Origin: Cyanocohniella sp. LLY
GTDB lineage: Bacteria; Cyanobacteriota; Cyanobacteriia; Cyanobacteriales; Nostocaceae
NCBI GenBank assembly: GCA_022241785.1
Contig: JAKOMP010000002.1
Coordinates: 58,541 to 110,679, forward strand
Length of the DNA: 52,139 nucleotides
Direction of reading: 5' to 3'
Below are positions 37,530 to 48,240 of the stretch, piece by piece; positions within the stretch are counted from its first letter, which is position 1; each line of letters opens with the position of its first letter. The position numbers were made by a program, and so were the translations under genes. Under the pieces are notes generated by a model that saw only the letters and a program-made list of their open reading frames with translations, made no database searches and was not told the origin of the DNA.

Positions 37530-37895
37530 ATGAACAATAAACAAAGTGTTGAATCAGAAAATTTGTCTGATCAATTGCAAATGATCGCAAAGGCGGTAAA
37601 TGATGTCGCTCAGGCTTGTCAGGGAGATGCCATCGCTCTTTTGGGCTTGCTACGGCATTTAGAACAGTTACATCGAGATATTCGGGATAGCGCTTTTCAA
37701 GAGAGTTTGCCGGATAATCGCCAAAAACTCTACTCTTTGCTCAAAGATATTGAGTCTGAGGGGGGCTGGCCTTATATTGAGCGCATGAGACTAAAAGCCT
37801 TTCTCGCAATTTTGCCGCCATCCGCGATGGAGGATCACAGCGAGGCGGAAAACAGCGATGATTTGTTAGAAAGCGATCGCTCTTTGAGTTGGTAA
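37530..37895 (+). CDS. Small conserved-looking hypothetical protein
   Basis: 121 residues, mostly helical: LQMIAKAVNDVAQACQGDAI, LLGLLRHLEQLHRDIRDSAF, then RQKLYSLLKDIESEGGWPYI, ending acidic (DDLLESDRSLSW). No signal or membrane part. The ATG at 37530 has GGAG nine bases upstream; a longer frame starting 93 bp earlier lacks one. It is convergent with the WD40 gene (tails 73 bp apart) and divergent from psbO. Possibly a cyanobacterial family of unknown function. Confidence 0.7.
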   Translation: MNNKQSVESENLSDQLQMIAKAVNDVAQACQGDAIALLGLLRHLEQLHRDIRDSAFQESLPDNRQKLYSLLKDIESEGGWPYIERMRLKAFLAILPPSAMEDHSEAENSDDLLESDRSLSW

Positions 37896-37968
37896 GCTCA
37901 AACTTAATTTTGAGTTTTGAATTCAGAATTGTTCGCGCTTCATAATTCTTAACTCATCACCTTTGTAT

Positions 37969-40900
37969 TTAGCGCCTGGGACTGATGCCATCACAAAGAA
38001 AGCGATCGCGTTCTTCAACGTTGCGGTTGTGCTTGAGGTAATCATTTACCCAGTTGCAACCACGCAGCAGCAGGTGATCAAGATGCAAATCCCACAAAAT
38101 GATTGTTTGATCATCACTAGCCGATGCCAAGGTTTGACCATCAGGACTAAAGCCAACACTTAACACAGGGGCGCGATGCCCGTTGAGGGTTTTAATCAAT
38201 TTACCTTCACGGCTCCAGAGTTTGACTGTGCTGTCCCAACTGGCAGCAGCCAGCAATTCACCTTGAGGATTGAATGTAACAGCGTTGACGCTATCGCTGT
38301 AGCCCTTTAAGAGTGTTTTTAGCAATGTCCCATCGTATCGCCACAACCGGACTGTATTGTCCCAACTGGCAGAAGCTAGCAATTGGTCGGTGGGACTGAA
38401 GCTCACACCTAACACCCAACTATCGTGGGGTGAGAAAGTTTTGAGCAAAGTTCCATCTCGCCGCCACAGTTTTACTGTTTGATCATCACTGGCGGAAGCT
38501 AAAAGTTGACCATCAGGACTGAAGTTAATACTATTTACCCAACCATGATGCCCAATTAAGGTTTTGAGCAAAGTCCCATCCCGTCGCCACAGTTTGACTG
38601 TTTTATCTTTACTGGCGGAGGCTAGTATTTGACCATCAGAGCTAAAACTGACACTCATAACACTGTCAGTATGCCCTTGGAGAGTTTTCAGTAAAATCCC
38701 ATCCCGTCGCCATAGTTTCACTGTTTTGTCATAACTGCCTGAAGCCAGAATTTCACCTTTGGGGTCAAAACTGACACTAGGAACTTGTTCTGCATGTCCC
38801 CTGAGAGTTTTGTAGAATCGAGTTTCTATTTCACCGTTATTAGTATTTCGTTGCCAAAGTTTCACTGTGCGATCACGACTACCAGAAGCCAACATATTAC
38901 CGTCAGGACTCCAGGCGACGCTTAAAACTCGATCTTTATGCCCTTGAAGAATAGGCAATTTTGGTGCTTCTACATTCCACAGTTTGACACTTTTGTCATA
39001 ACTGCCTGATACCAATAGTTGGCTGTCGGGACTGAACACCACGCTAGATACAGCGTCACTATGCCCCCTCAATGTTTTGAGTAATTTACCGTTGACACTC
39101 CAGAGGTTAATGGTATTATCGTCGCTGCCTGAAGCTAACTTTTGACCATCAGCACTAAAGCTCAGGCTCCAAACTGTACTAGTGTGTTGCTGTAAATTTC
39201 TATAAGTTTGAAAGTCCCAACTATCTTGACTATTTATCCCCAGTTGCCACAATTTAACTGTACTATCTCGTCCTGCTGATGCTAATAATTTCCCATCTGG
39301 GCTAAAGGTAACAACCGTCACGCCTTGATGATGCCCTCGCAAAGTTTTGACTAGGCTGCCATCACGCCGCCAAATTTTTACTGTTTTGTCGTCACTAGCT
39401 GAGGCGATAAATTCACCATTAGGACTAAAGGTAACCCAGTTAACCCAGCCTTGATGTCCCTTGAGGGTTGTGACTAAGCTGCCATCTTGACGCCAAATTT
39501 TGATAGTTTGATCTTTGTTGCCAGTAGCCAGTAATTCGCCATCAGGGCTGAAACTGACGCTGTAAACCCAATCGTTTTGTTCTGCTAAGGTTTTAACGGG
39601 TTTGGGGTCAAATACACCCGTTGTGGGGTTTTTTCGCCAGATATGCACAGTTTTGTCTAGACTGGCTGAAGCTAAGGTTTGGCCATCAGGGCTAAAACTG
39701 ACGCTAGTAATAGCATCGGTATGTCCTTTGAGTTCTTGCAATAAATTACCGTCAGAACGCCACAGTTTTACCGTTTGATCTCGACTACCTGATGCTAATA
39801 ATTGACCATCAGGACTAAAACTTACGCCCCAGACAATATCTGTGTGTCCCTCGAAGCGGTTTACTTCCGTTACCCCATAAACTGCTTGTTGTAGGGCTGT
39901 TACCACCCGCATTTGGGTTTCTGCTTCCACGCCCTTTGCTTGTTTGAGTTTTCTCCAAGCCCGCAAACTTTCTAGCAAAGCATCAAATTCTTTATTTGAG
40001 TTAAACAAAGCTTCACTTGTGGCGGCGATCGCGCTAATTTTCAAATTGGATTCACTGCGTTCGGCGCGTATCGTTTGGCTAATTGCTGCTCTTTTTTGTA
40101 AGTCGGCGTGCCACCATAAGGCAGCGATTGTGCCTCCCATAATTGCCAACAAGACACCTGCGATTCGTGCTTCTCGCAATCGCCGTTGTAGCACCAAATT
40201 TAATTGCTCTTGCGATAGCTTGTGGGCTACTTCAACTTTGTTTTTTTCAAATTTTATTTTTTCTAATTCGGCAACTATGCCATAGTTATTTTTTTGGCGA
40301 ATCGGTTCTACTAAATAATCATGAACAAGTTGATAGCGATCGCCTACCTCTTCTCGCAACCGTAAGACTAAACCTGAACCCACTAAAATTGCTAAAATTA
40401 ACTCCCACGCCAGTTCCACATCATATTGTTTTTCGAGGGCAACGGCTAAATCGGCTTTGGTTTTTAACGGGCGCGTGCCTTTTTCATCTGTTAACTCAAA
40501 CAATAATTGCCAACTCAATTCTTCATTTTCTTGACCACAATCTTTAATTACCTCTTCTAACCAGCGCTCTACGAGTTTTTCTGAACCGCCACAACGCGTA
40601 TATTGTTCCAGGGTAGTAATGTTATCTGCTTGTAGTTGTACACCCACTATTTGTAATTCAATGGGATGTACTTCCCCAATTTCTCCTGCTAAATCTTGAA
40701 CTAATTTGTGAATTAAGTCATCACTTAATTCATAGTGAGAACGTTGGGTAAAACTTTTAATAATACCCGTAGTATCTTGAATGGAAAAATTGCCTAAGTA
40801 ATAACGAATGTCTTTATCAAGAATGTTTTTATTGATTATACACAAATCATATAAAGTATCATTATTTTTGTTGCTTAAACGTTCAAATTCTAACAAGTAA

Positions 40901-42954
40901 TGTAAGTAGTCTTCTCTTAAAGAAAGAATTATTTTTAGATGAGCAATATTTAAACACTTACTAAAAAATTTATAAAAAGTGGTTATTTGTTGAGAATTGC
41001 TTATAAAAAAGAATTCTTCAAATTGGTCAAAAATAATAATGATAGTGTAATTGCGTTCAACGGCTAATTGTAGTTTTTCTAGGAGAATATCCGAGGTAAA
41101 GTCCGTAGCAATTGGTATATCTGTTTGTGCTAATGCCCTGTTGATACTACTGCCCAAGGCTGTAACCCAATCGGTATAAGCAGAGATAATAATCGGCAAA
41201 GGAATACGTTCACCGATAATTTTTGCCTTTAACGCAGGTACTAATCCCGCCTTGAGAATAGAACTTTTCCCAACACCGGATGGCCCATGAATTACTGTAA
41301 GTTTGTAGTCAGCACGGGTAATTCTTTCAATTAAGCGATTGACATCTTGCTGCCTCCCAGAAGCAGCTATTTCTCTAGCCACATCTTCTGGAATAAATGG
41401 TGCTGTTTGCGTTTCTAGCACTGGGTTAATTCTGAACCGTTGCGGCTGCAATTGACTGGCACCAATAAAGGCACGAAAGCCATACTGATGTTCTATTTGG
41501 ATTTTTTCTTGCTTGAGGTGAAAGGCTTCGGCGTAGTCATGACGCTCATAAAAATAAAGCGATCGCAACTCTTCTAATATCTCTAAATATAGTGATGGCT
41601 CATACTGTAGCTCACAAACTACCTTTGCCCATTCCAAATTGCTGATAGCTTCCTCCCATTCACCCATATGCCTTTGTGAACGTGCCAGCAACAACAGGTA
41701 CCAACTTTCTTGTTGTCGTGAAACTTCAGTTGCCCGTTCTGCGGTAGCAAGTGCCGTACTTGCTAATTCGTGAGCTAGCACCCAATTAGACTCAGAAGCC
41801 GCCACATCTGCTAAAAAACCATAATCTTGAGCAACTTGGGCGGGCAAACCATACTTTTCATGCAATTGCAAAGACTTTTGAGCTAATCTTTTTAATTCTT
41901 GCCAACCTTGTAAACGTTGTAACATTTCACAAGCAGGCAAAATAAATTTAGCAACTAAGTCTTGTATTGCTTCTTTTTCTAATACCTCAAGACATTGTTT
42001 AAACAACAAAAAAGCTTCTTGACAGTAACTTTGGTTAGCACTGGGATTTAAGTCTGCCATGCGACGATAACACAGACCTAGATGACATAATACTACTGCC
42101 TGCCAAAGCCGATGATGTGAAACCAAAGTCTCTACCTCACCACCAACAAGCATGTGCTGTTGCCACAGAGATAAACTTTGTTGATAGTGACCTAAAGCAT
42201 CATCAATTTGATCATTGGCATACTTATCTCTCCCCAAAACAAATTCTAAACTAGCTTCTAATTCTGCTTCTAATTGAATATCATATAAACGCAACAAATC
42301 ACTCCGGGCTGATTCAATTTCATGGCGGTGTTGTGATTTGGGGGCTAAATCAAGAGCCGCATTAGATAAAAACTTATCAGCCCCCGCTTCTAAAACCTTG
42401 GCAAATAAAGATTCTGTCTCTTGTCGAATCAAGGCAATTAAATCTTCTTTTGCCATTTCAAATTTAATTGTGGTGGCAGCCCAGCTTTTAAAGTCAGGTG
42501 CTAACCGAGAAAGTAATGATGCCACTTCATCCTGAAGCCACAATACCAGTGGAAACGGAAAAGTAGCTGCATAAATATCTCGTGCCTGGTTAATTCCAAT
42601 TAGTAAGTCATCAATAGCGATTATTGACTCTAATCCAAAAACCATGACAGCTGATGGCAAAGAATCTGTAACTACAGCAAGATGATCAAGAAATAATTCT
42701 GATGCTATGGTGGTATGTAAGGCAGTATTAGATGCCTGAAGAAATATCTCTTTTAAATTGATGTCTTGAGTAAGAGAGCGAATATCTTCCAGAATTTGCT
42801 CACGTAATTGCCCGTAATTGCACCGGACTAAAATTACAGCAAATTGACCTTTTGATAGCTTAATAGATCGGACTAACCTTTGCAGAGAATGTTGATTATT
42901 GTGAGCACCCACTACTACCGATTGTCGCTGTGTCATAACTAAAAATCGAGCCAT
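37969..42954 (-). CDS. STAND-type NTPase with fourteen WD40 repeats
   Basis: 1661 residues. Residues about 1-190 are an N-terminal alpha/beta domain; 220-490 are TPR-like helical repeats. The NTPase spans about 520-900: Walker A HGPSGVGKSSILKAG near 557 and Walker B TIIIIFDQFEEFF near 637, as in the novel-STAND group (no Apaf-type GKPR motif). A transmembrane helix (about 927-947, AGVLLAIMGGTIAALWW) splits it from two propellers of seven repeats each (about 1028-1640), with units like GHTDAITSVSFSPDGQTLAS and DKTVKLW. Such proteins act as ATP-driven switches that sense a ligand through the WD40 face. Its effector is not visible. It sits beside another ATPase gene. Confidence 0.9.
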   Translation of the reverse strand: MARFLVMTQRQSVVVGAHNNQHSLQRLVRSIKLSKGQFAVILVRCNYGQLREQILEDIRSLTQDINLKEIFLQASNTALHTTIASELFLDHLAVVTDSLPSAVMVFGLESIIAIDDLLIGINQARDIYAATFPFPLVLWLQDEVASLLSRLAPDFKSWAATTIKFEMAKEDLIALIRQETESLFAKVLEAGADKFLSNAALDLAPKSQHRHEIESARSDLLRLYDIQLEAELEASLEFVLGRDKYANDQIDDALGHYQQSLSLWQQHMLVGGEVETLVSHHRLWQAVVLCHLGLCYRRMADLNPSANQSYCQEAFLLFKQCLEVLEKEAIQDLVAKFILPACEMLQRLQGWQELKRLAQKSLQLHEKYGLPAQVAQDYGFLADVAASESNWVLAHELASTALATAERATEVSRQQESWYLLLLARSQRHMGEWEEAISNLEWAKVVCELQYEPSLYLEILEELRSLYFYERHDYAEAFHLKQEKIQIEHQYGFRAFIGASQLQPQRFRINPVLETQTAPFIPEDVAREIAASGRQQDVNRLIERITRADYKLTVIHGPSGVGKSSILKAGLVPALKAKIIGERIPLPIIISAYTDWVTALGSSINRALAQTDIPIATDFTSDILLEKLQLAVERNYTIIIIFDQFEEFFFISNSQQITTFYKFFSKCLNIAHLKIILSLREDYLHYLLEFERLSNKNNDTLYDLCIINKNILDKDIRYYLGNFSIQDTTGIIKSFTQRSHYELSDDLIHKLVQDLAGEIGEVHPIELQIVGVQLQADNITTLEQYTRCGGSEKLVERWLEEVIKDCGQENEELSWQLLFELTDEKGTRPLKTKADLAVALEKQYDVELAWELILAILVGSGLVLRLREEVGDRYQLVHDYLVEPIRQKNNYGIVAELEKIKFEKNKVEVAHKLSQEQLNLVLQRRLREARIAGVLLAIMGGTIAALWWHADLQKRAAISQTIRAERSESNLKISAIAATSEALFNSNKEFDALLESLRAWRKLKQAKGVEAETQMRVVTALQQAVYGVTEVNRFEGHTDIVWGVSFSPDGQLLASGSRDQTVKLWRSDGNLLQELKGHTDAITSVSFSPDGQTLASASLDKTVHIWRKNPTTGVFDPKPVKTLAEQNDWVYSVSFSPDGELLATGNKDQTIKIWRQDGSLVTTLKGHQGWVNWVTFSPNGEFIASASDDKTVKIWRRDGSLVKTLRGHHQGVTVVTFSPDGKLLASAGRDSTVKLWQLGINSQDSWDFQTYRNLQQHTSTVWSLSFSADGQKLASGSDDNTINLWSVNGKLLKTLRGHSDAVSSVVFSPDSQLLVSGSYDKSVKLWNVEAPKLPILQGHKDRVLSVAWSPDGNMLASGSRDRTVKLWQRNTNNGEIETRFYKTLRGHAEQVPSVSFDPKGEILASGSYDKTVKLWRRDGILLKTLQGHTDSVMSVSFSSDGQILASASKDKTVKLWRRDGTLLKTLIGHHGWVNSINFSPDGQLLASASDDQTVKLWRRDGTLLKTFSPHDSWVLGVSFSPTDQLLASASWDNTVRLWRYDGTLLKTLLKGYSDSVNAVTFNPQGELLAAASWDSTVKLWSREGKLIKTLNGHRAPVLSVGFSPDGQTLASASDDQTIILWDLHLDHLLLRGCNWVNDYLKHNRNVEERDRFLCDGISPRR

Positions 42955-43328
42955 AAAAGAAGGATAAAAATTTCACATCAGAAATTCCATATCACAATAA
43001 AAAATTAAAAAAGGCACCAGTACGACTATGCGGAAGTCAAAAGGAGTCAGTGCCGTGGGTAGGTTTCCCGACTTGTAGCAACTGGCATTCAAAAAGCTAT
43101 TATTTTGGGCTTTTGAACTTTTTCAGCAGGCTCTATTTAGTCCGCAGAGTACTAGTACAGCAAGGCGTAAATAGGCATACCATTTTAAATCGTCAAACAG
43201 CCTGTTTGATAAGCCTTTTGACTTTTGACTTCCGCGCAGCAGTACTAGTGGCTTTTCTAATTTCTCATTTTGTAAATCCAGTAGTGCTATTGGTAATTGT
43301 GGTTTGAATTTCTGAAAATTTGAGCTTG
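42955..43328. repeat. Intergenic repeat region between the two ATPase genes
   Basis: GCGGAAGTCAAAAG (43030-43043) is repeated inverted at 43222-43235, 178 bases away, and the left part continues with the GGTTTCCCGACTTGTAGCAA repeat common in Nostoc. A mobile-element remnant or MITE-like unit of about 206 bp is likely. It contains no supported gene. Confidence 0.5.
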
Positions 43329-44660
43329 TTACTTGTTTTGTTGCCAAGCGATAACTTTTGCTGTCTCTGCTAATGCTGGACTAATCCCAAACCATCGCCC
43401 CACAGGATCGCGGTATTCAAACAGATACATACTTCGCAATAAGCTTTGATAGTCAGATTCACCTTTGACAGTCTGTTGTTGCATGACTTCAAATAATAAT
43501 TCCCACTGGCATTCATCAATAGCTAATAGCAAATCATCACGGTAGTCTTTAATTACTGCTTCTAAACAATCTCTAGAGAACGGTGGATCTTGCCGTTGGA
43601 GGCAGCTATAAAGTAAACCTAATAAGTTACGGATGTGTCCACCACTGACGCGACAGATGCGTTCGAGAGTTTCCAGGTGGTCAAATAATTCGGTGATTAA
43701 TAACAACCTGTCATTACTAGGAATTTGGGGAAAAGCTCTTGCCAAGACTAGTTGGCGTAACAGAGACATGCCTGGTTCGTAGTCACTACCATCTCTTTGC
43801 CGCACCCTTACCATTGGCAATACCTTGGGCGCAATACCCCCACCCAGGCGATTTTTCAAGGTCTCATATTCGTTAGAGAAAATTAATGCCAAGGGGATTG
43901 TATAAACTAAGTGACATTTCAGACGGCGTAACTGTTCACCTCGGTCGATGAAGAGATACTCTGGTTGTGTCCGTCCTGATGCTAAGGGACGCATATCAAC
44001 TCTATCCAGGTTATCTACGATGACCACCAGTCCTTTTTGTCCTCTTAACTTGAGTTGTTCGATAGCTTTCTCTAACACCTCTTCGTTAATGGCTTGCAAA
44101 ATACTATTGGTGCGAGGTTCTAAATATTGCCTCAATTGATTTCGTAACTGAGTGCTATCTTTGGTTTTGGCAGTAATTTTGGCAATACCTAAAGACAATT
44201 CTGCTTGTGCTGTTAGGTCAATAGGAGTTTGCAAAAAATCCCCAATTTCTCGAAAAAGATTAGTAAAGTAAGTAGGTTTTAGCTTGATACCGATCGCTTC
44301 TAAACTCGCACTCACTTGACGGGCTACACTCAGCAAAATATCACTGATATCAATATCCGCCATATCCAAATCTTGGCTGGATTCAAAATAAACCACGTGA
44401 AATCCTGCCACTGCCAATTCTGCTTTCAGGCGTTGTAATTCCGTGGACTTACCACAGCCGATATGACCTGTAAATAGTTGGCAGGTCGGCTCATCTGGAG
44501 AAATCCGAGTGATAGTACGTTGCAATTCTTCAACTATTTTGCAACCACGTACATCAGCAAAATCTATGTAATACTGCTTATCAAGCATGTCACCCATATT
44601 CAGGGTGTAGCTGGGGTTACATGCTTTGTAGAAGCGCGATAAATTCAGTGTATTTATCAT
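43329..44660 (-). CDS. P-loop ATPase with AAA-like fold, partner of the WD40-STAND gene
   Basis: 443 residues. Walker A is GHIGCGKSTELQRLK near residue 65-79 and Walker B is LVVIVDNLDRVD near 215; IPLALIFSNEYETLKNRL is a sensor-like segment. The C-terminal half is helical (a winged-helix-like SGGHIRNLLGLLYSCLQR). There is no membrane segment. This type of stand-alone ATPase often accompanies large signalling NTPases in multicellular bacteria. It precedes the WD40-STAND gene in the same direction with 374 bp of repeat DNA between, so a joint function is inference. Confidence 0.8.
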   Translation of the reverse strand: MINTLNLSRFYKACNPSYTLNMGDMLDKQYYIDFADVRGCKIVEELQRTITRISPDEPTCQLFTGHIGCGKSTELQRLKAELAVAGFHVVYFESSQDLDMADIDISDILLSVARQVSASLEAIGIKLKPTYFTNLFREIGDFLQTPIDLTAQAELSLGIAKITAKTKDSTQLRNQLRQYLEPRTNSILQAINEEVLEKAIEQLKLRGQKGLVVIVDNLDRVDMRPLASGRTQPEYLFIDRGEQLRRLKCHLVYTIPLALIFSNEYETLKNRLGGGIAPKVLPMVRVRQRDGSDYEPGMSLLRQLVLARAFPQIPSNDRLLLITELFDHLETLERICRVSGGHIRNLLGLLYSCLQRQDPPFSRDCLEAVIKDYRDDLLLAIDECQWELLFEVMQQQTVKGESDYQSLLRSMYLFEYRDPVGRWFGISPALAETAKVIAWQQNK

Positions 44661-45412
44661 GTAGATGCGTTTTTTGTTCGTATTATAAAATACAATTTAT
44701 TTAGCCACTTTTGTAGACACATTATTAATTCAAAATCTGTATCTACCGAAAGACAACACTAGAAGCGGGATCGCTACAAGTAAATGTCAGTAATTTGCTA
44801 AAACTTCAGTTCTCCCTGATACGTACAGTATATCCGTCTTTTTTACAGATATATTGAGCTTTTGACAATCTTTAAGTTTATTTAGACTGAGTAAAAACCC
44901 ATGTATCTTAGTTGACTTGTCAAAAAAAGCTCTTCACTATTGTAAGCCTCAATTTATATAGTTGCTTTTGGTCTAGCATATTGTTTTTTTCTAGAGCGGC
45001 AAGAGGGGGATGGGGGGTCATTAGTCATGGGGAAGTTGCTTTTGTCCTGCACTCTGCACACCCTTTGCCCCGACTTCTTTTGCATAAGTCAGGAATTTGC
45101 ACAAGAAATCTATTAGCAGTCATGGGGTAAAACACAAGTTGTGTTATGTTTGTCGATAATTTTTTGTAGCCTTCTTAGCACATGTAATAAGCTGTTACCT
45201 GCCAAACAGGTTACATTCGGTTTAAACTAAACACTGCAAAGTGGCATCAAAAACTTACTGTTACCTGAATATTGGTGTAGTTTCTGTAAGGTGTTACTAA
45301 AAGTAAAAAAAGTCTTGAGGAGAGAGGTCAATAGATACCAACAGGGTTTACTGTAATTAATCAATGATCTGAGCCTACCAAATACTTAGACTGAAACCAA
45401 AAAGGGGTTTGA
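44661..45412. other. 750-bp gap between ATPase gene and ftsQ
   Basis: No credible gene. A 72-codon frame at 44912 is G-rich and lacks a ribosome binding site. The last 150 bases must hold the ftsQ promoter; GTTTGAATGG precedes the start. No other element identified. Confidence 0.4.
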
Positions 45413-46258
45413 ATGGCTGGCATAGTATCAGTTTCTCATAAAGATTTAGCCCAACGCCGTAAGAAATTACGTCGGCAGCGGCAAATGAAAATTATTCAGG
45501 CTATTTGGCGCACAATTGCCATTACTGGTTTGACAGGGGGTTTGCTGTGGGTAGCAATCCAACCCATATGGGTACTCAACGCTCCCAACCAAATTGTCAT
45601 GAAATCAGGCAATCAAGTACTATCACAAGAAGCGATTCAGTCATTACTGGTGATATCCTATCCTCAGTCTTTATGGCGCATTGAACCTTCTGCGATCGCC
45701 AAGTCTTTGCAGCAACACCCGACTATTGCCCAAGCGAGTGTCAGTCGTCGCCTGTTTCCCCCTGGATTAAACATTGAAGTCCAGGAAAGAGTCCCTGTGG
45801 CCATAGCTCAAACATCTTCAGCACCAAAAACAGATGCTAATAAACAACAAGTATCTCTGGGTTTACTAGATGCTAGCGGAGTTTGGATTCCCTTAGAAAA
45901 ATATACGTTAGTCAATCCCAATATCAAACTACCGAGTCTTAAAGTCATTGGTTCACCAGAACAGTATCAGTCCTACTGGAGTCAACTTTATTCATCATTG
46001 AGTCAAAGTTCAGTGAACGTGACGGAAATTGATGGACAAGATCCGACGAATCTAATTTTGAAAACAGAACTAGGAATTGTGCATCTTGGTGCCCCAAGTA
46101 CTCAGTTTACTGAACAGATGAAAGTACTTGCCCAAATGCGATATTTATCTGCAAAAATCGATTCTAATGAGATAGAGTACATTGATTTAAAGAATCCCCA
46201 ATCTCCATTAGTACATGTGAACCAAAAAAATCAAAAGATTAAATCCCAAACTCCCTAA
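45413..46258 (+). CDS. ftsQ: Cell division protein FtsQ (POTRA-domain)
   Basis: 281 residues. A basic N-terminus (RRKKLRRQRQMK) and one membrane helix (about 30-48) precede a POTRA domain (SGNQVLSQEAIQSLLVISYP, LQQHPTIAQASVSRRLFPP and VQERVPVAIA) and a beta domain. FtsQ/DivIB links early and late division proteins. Encoded right before ftsZ as in related cyanobacteria, though ftsZ is 374 bp away. Confidence 0.9.
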   Translation: MAGIVSVSHKDLAQRRKKLRRQRQMKIIQAIWRTIAITGLTGGLLWVAIQPIWVLNAPNQIVMKSGNQVLSQEAIQSLLVISYPQSLWRIEPSAIAKSLQQHPTIAQASVSRRLFPPGLNIEVQERVPVAIAQTSSAPKTDANKQQVSLGLLDASGVWIPLEKYTLVNPNIKLPSLKVIGSPEQYQSYWSQLYSSLSQSSVNVTEIDGQDPTNLILKTELGIVHLGAPSTQFTEQMKVLAQMRYLSAKIDSNEIEYIDLKNPQSPLVHVNQKNQKIKSQTP

Positions 46259-46632
46259 AAATATTTGCTAATCTAAACCATTAACAACAAATAGTGGGAG
46301 GGAATTGGGTATGCTGAAGTCATAATGTGCCAAATCGGCAACATGGTAATGAAAATATTAATATCTCATTGAAGTTATACAGATCAATTTTAAGTAAATG
46401 TAGGTATACTTCTCTAGAATTAGCTGTGTGATTGCCTCCAGCCCCACGCTTTGCGTAATCAGCTGCATTCAGGCTCCTCCCATAGCAAACTTTCGCTCTG
46501 ACCATCCTGTTAAGGTTGTCAGTCGTGATAACAATAAAGATACAGTGCCATTGATTTTGGCAGTGTGAAACTATAGTTGACTCTTAGGTGAATAGTACCT
46601 AAAAAAGTCGTTTATCTACCTTTCTGAATCCA
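46259..46632. other. 374-bp ftsQ-ftsZ intergenic region
   Basis: Noncoding, likely carrying ftsZ promoters. I see no strong palindrome or terminator. Confidence 0.4.
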
Positions 46633-47922
46633 ATGACACTTGATAATCACCAAGGGCATAGTTATAAGAACTCCCAATCTGTGGGACAGCAGGGATTTCC
46701 ACTGGCAGTTAATTCGACCAATCCCTTTAATAATTCGGGGCTGAACTTTGGGCAAAACCACGACAGTAAAAAGTTGTCTACAGAAAATAGCCGGATTGGC
46801 GAGATTGTTCCGGGTCGAGTGGCTAACATCAAAGTAATTGGTGTCGGTGGTGGCGGAGGCAATGCCGTTAACCGCATGATTGAGTCTGATGTCTCTGGAG
46901 TAGAGTTTTGGTCAATTAATACTGATGCTCAAGCTTTGACGCTAGCAGGCGCACCTAGTCGGTTGCAAATTGGACAGAAGCTAACCCGGGGTTTGGGAGC
47001 GGGTGGTAATCCTGCCATTGGTCAAAAGGCAGCTGAAGAATCACGGGATGAAATTGCTACGGCTTTAGAAGGTGCTGATTTAGTATTTATCACTGCCGGT
47101 ATGGGAGGCGGTACGGGAACTGGTGCAGCCCCGATTGTTGCAGAAGTAGCAAAAGAAATGGGCGCTCTTACTGTTGGTGTAGTCACACGTCCATTTGTGT
47201 TTGAGGGACGGCGACGTACTACCCAAGCCGAGCAAGGTATTGAAGGGCTAAAAAGTAGAGTAGATACGCTAATTATTATCCCCAACAACAAATTGCTGGA
47301 AGTAATTCCTGAGCAAACGCCTGTACAAGAAGCCTTTCGCTATGCAGATGATGTGCTGCGTCAAGGGGTACAAGGCATTTCGGACATTATTACAATTCCT
47401 GGTTTAGTTAACGTTGACTTTGCTGATGTCAGAGCTGTCATGGCAGATGCGGGATCAGCATTGATGGGGATCGGTGTCAGTTCTGGGAAATCTAGAGCGA
47501 GAGAAGCGGCGATCGCAGCTATCTCTTCACCATTATTAGAATGTTCTATTGAAGGTGCTAGAGGAGTTGTCTTTAATATTACAGGTGGTAGCGACCTCAC
47601 CCTACATGAAGTGAATGCTGCTGCCGAGGCAATATATGAAGTAGTCGATCCCAATGCCAATATTATTTTTGGCGCTGTGATTGATGACAGACTCCAAGGT
47701 GAGGTGAGAATTACTGTAATTGCCACTGGTTTTACAGGTGAAATTCAAGCAGCACAACCACAAAACGTGGCTAATGCCAGAGTAGCCCCTGCCTCATCTA
47801 AGAAACCAACCTCACAACCCCCAGCAGCTAACCCTCCCACACCAGTGGCAGAACCAAAGGAAAAATCAGGATTAGATATTCCTGACTTTCTACAACGGCG
47901 GCGTACACCCCCAAGGAATTAA
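46633..47922 (+). CDS. ftsZ: Cell division GTPase FtsZ
   Basis: 429 residues. A cyanobacterial N-terminal extension of about 60 residues (with [12 protein letters not shown]) precedes the tubulin-like GTPase: [14 protein letters not shown], the signature [10 protein letters not shown] (near 158) and [11 protein letters not shown] with the catalytic acidic loop. The C-terminal linker is Pro/Ala-rich and the end is [14 protein letters not shown], the usual tail that binds partners. It forms the Z-ring. Follows ftsQ on the same strand. Confidence 0.98.
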   Translation: MTLDNHQGHSYKNSQSVGQQGFPLAVNSTNPFNNSGLNFGQNHDSKKLSTENSRIGEIVPGRVANIKVIGVGGGGGNAVNRMIESDVSGVEFWSINTDAQALTLAGAPSRLQIGQKLTRGLGAGGNPAIGQKAAEESRDEIATALEGADLVFITAGMGGGTGTGAAPIVAEVAKEMGALTVGVVTRPFVFEGRRRTTQAEQGIEGLKSRVDTLIIIPNNKLLEVIPEQTPVQEAFRYADDVLRQGVQGISDIITIPGLVNVDFADVRAVMADAGSALMGIGVSSGKSRAREAAIAAISSPLLECSIEGARGVVFNITGGSDLTLHEVNAAAEAIYEVVDPNANIIFGAVIDDRLQGEVRITVIATGFTGEIQAAQPQNVANARVAPASSKKPTSQPPAANPPTPVAEPKEKSGLDIPDFLQRRRTPPRN

Positions 47923-48240
47923 TTGGCTGGGCATTTAAGTTTTTAGATGAAATTTGCAGTCTCAACTTTTACTGGGTGCTGTATAAAATCTACTAGTTTT
48001 AAAGTTTCACCAGAGTCAGGGGTAAGTAATTTTGTTGCTTTTCTCGAAACTGAAAATTGGTGAAAGAATTTGTCAGTGCTATCCACATAAGCAAATCAAC
48101 TTAGGCAAGAGTCACTGACTCGGATGTCTAAATTTTTGCTGGGCAACAATAAGTGTAAGTAGAGAGATTTGGTTATTAGTTATTGATCACTTGAGAAGTT
48201 GATTTCTCCCCACTCTCTACTCCCACAAATTAGATTATGA
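47923..48240. other. 318-bp gap between convergent ftsZ and gshB
   Basis: Nothing identifiable other than AT-rich noncoding DNA; no clear hairpin with a T tract. Confidence 0.4.

Noticed and set aside
37963-38163. Frame opposite the end of the WD40 gene
   Set aside because: Antisense shadow of the WD40 coding sequence.
44912-45130. 72-codon frame upstream of ftsQ
   Set aside because: Poor composition, no start signal and G-rich spacer sequence.
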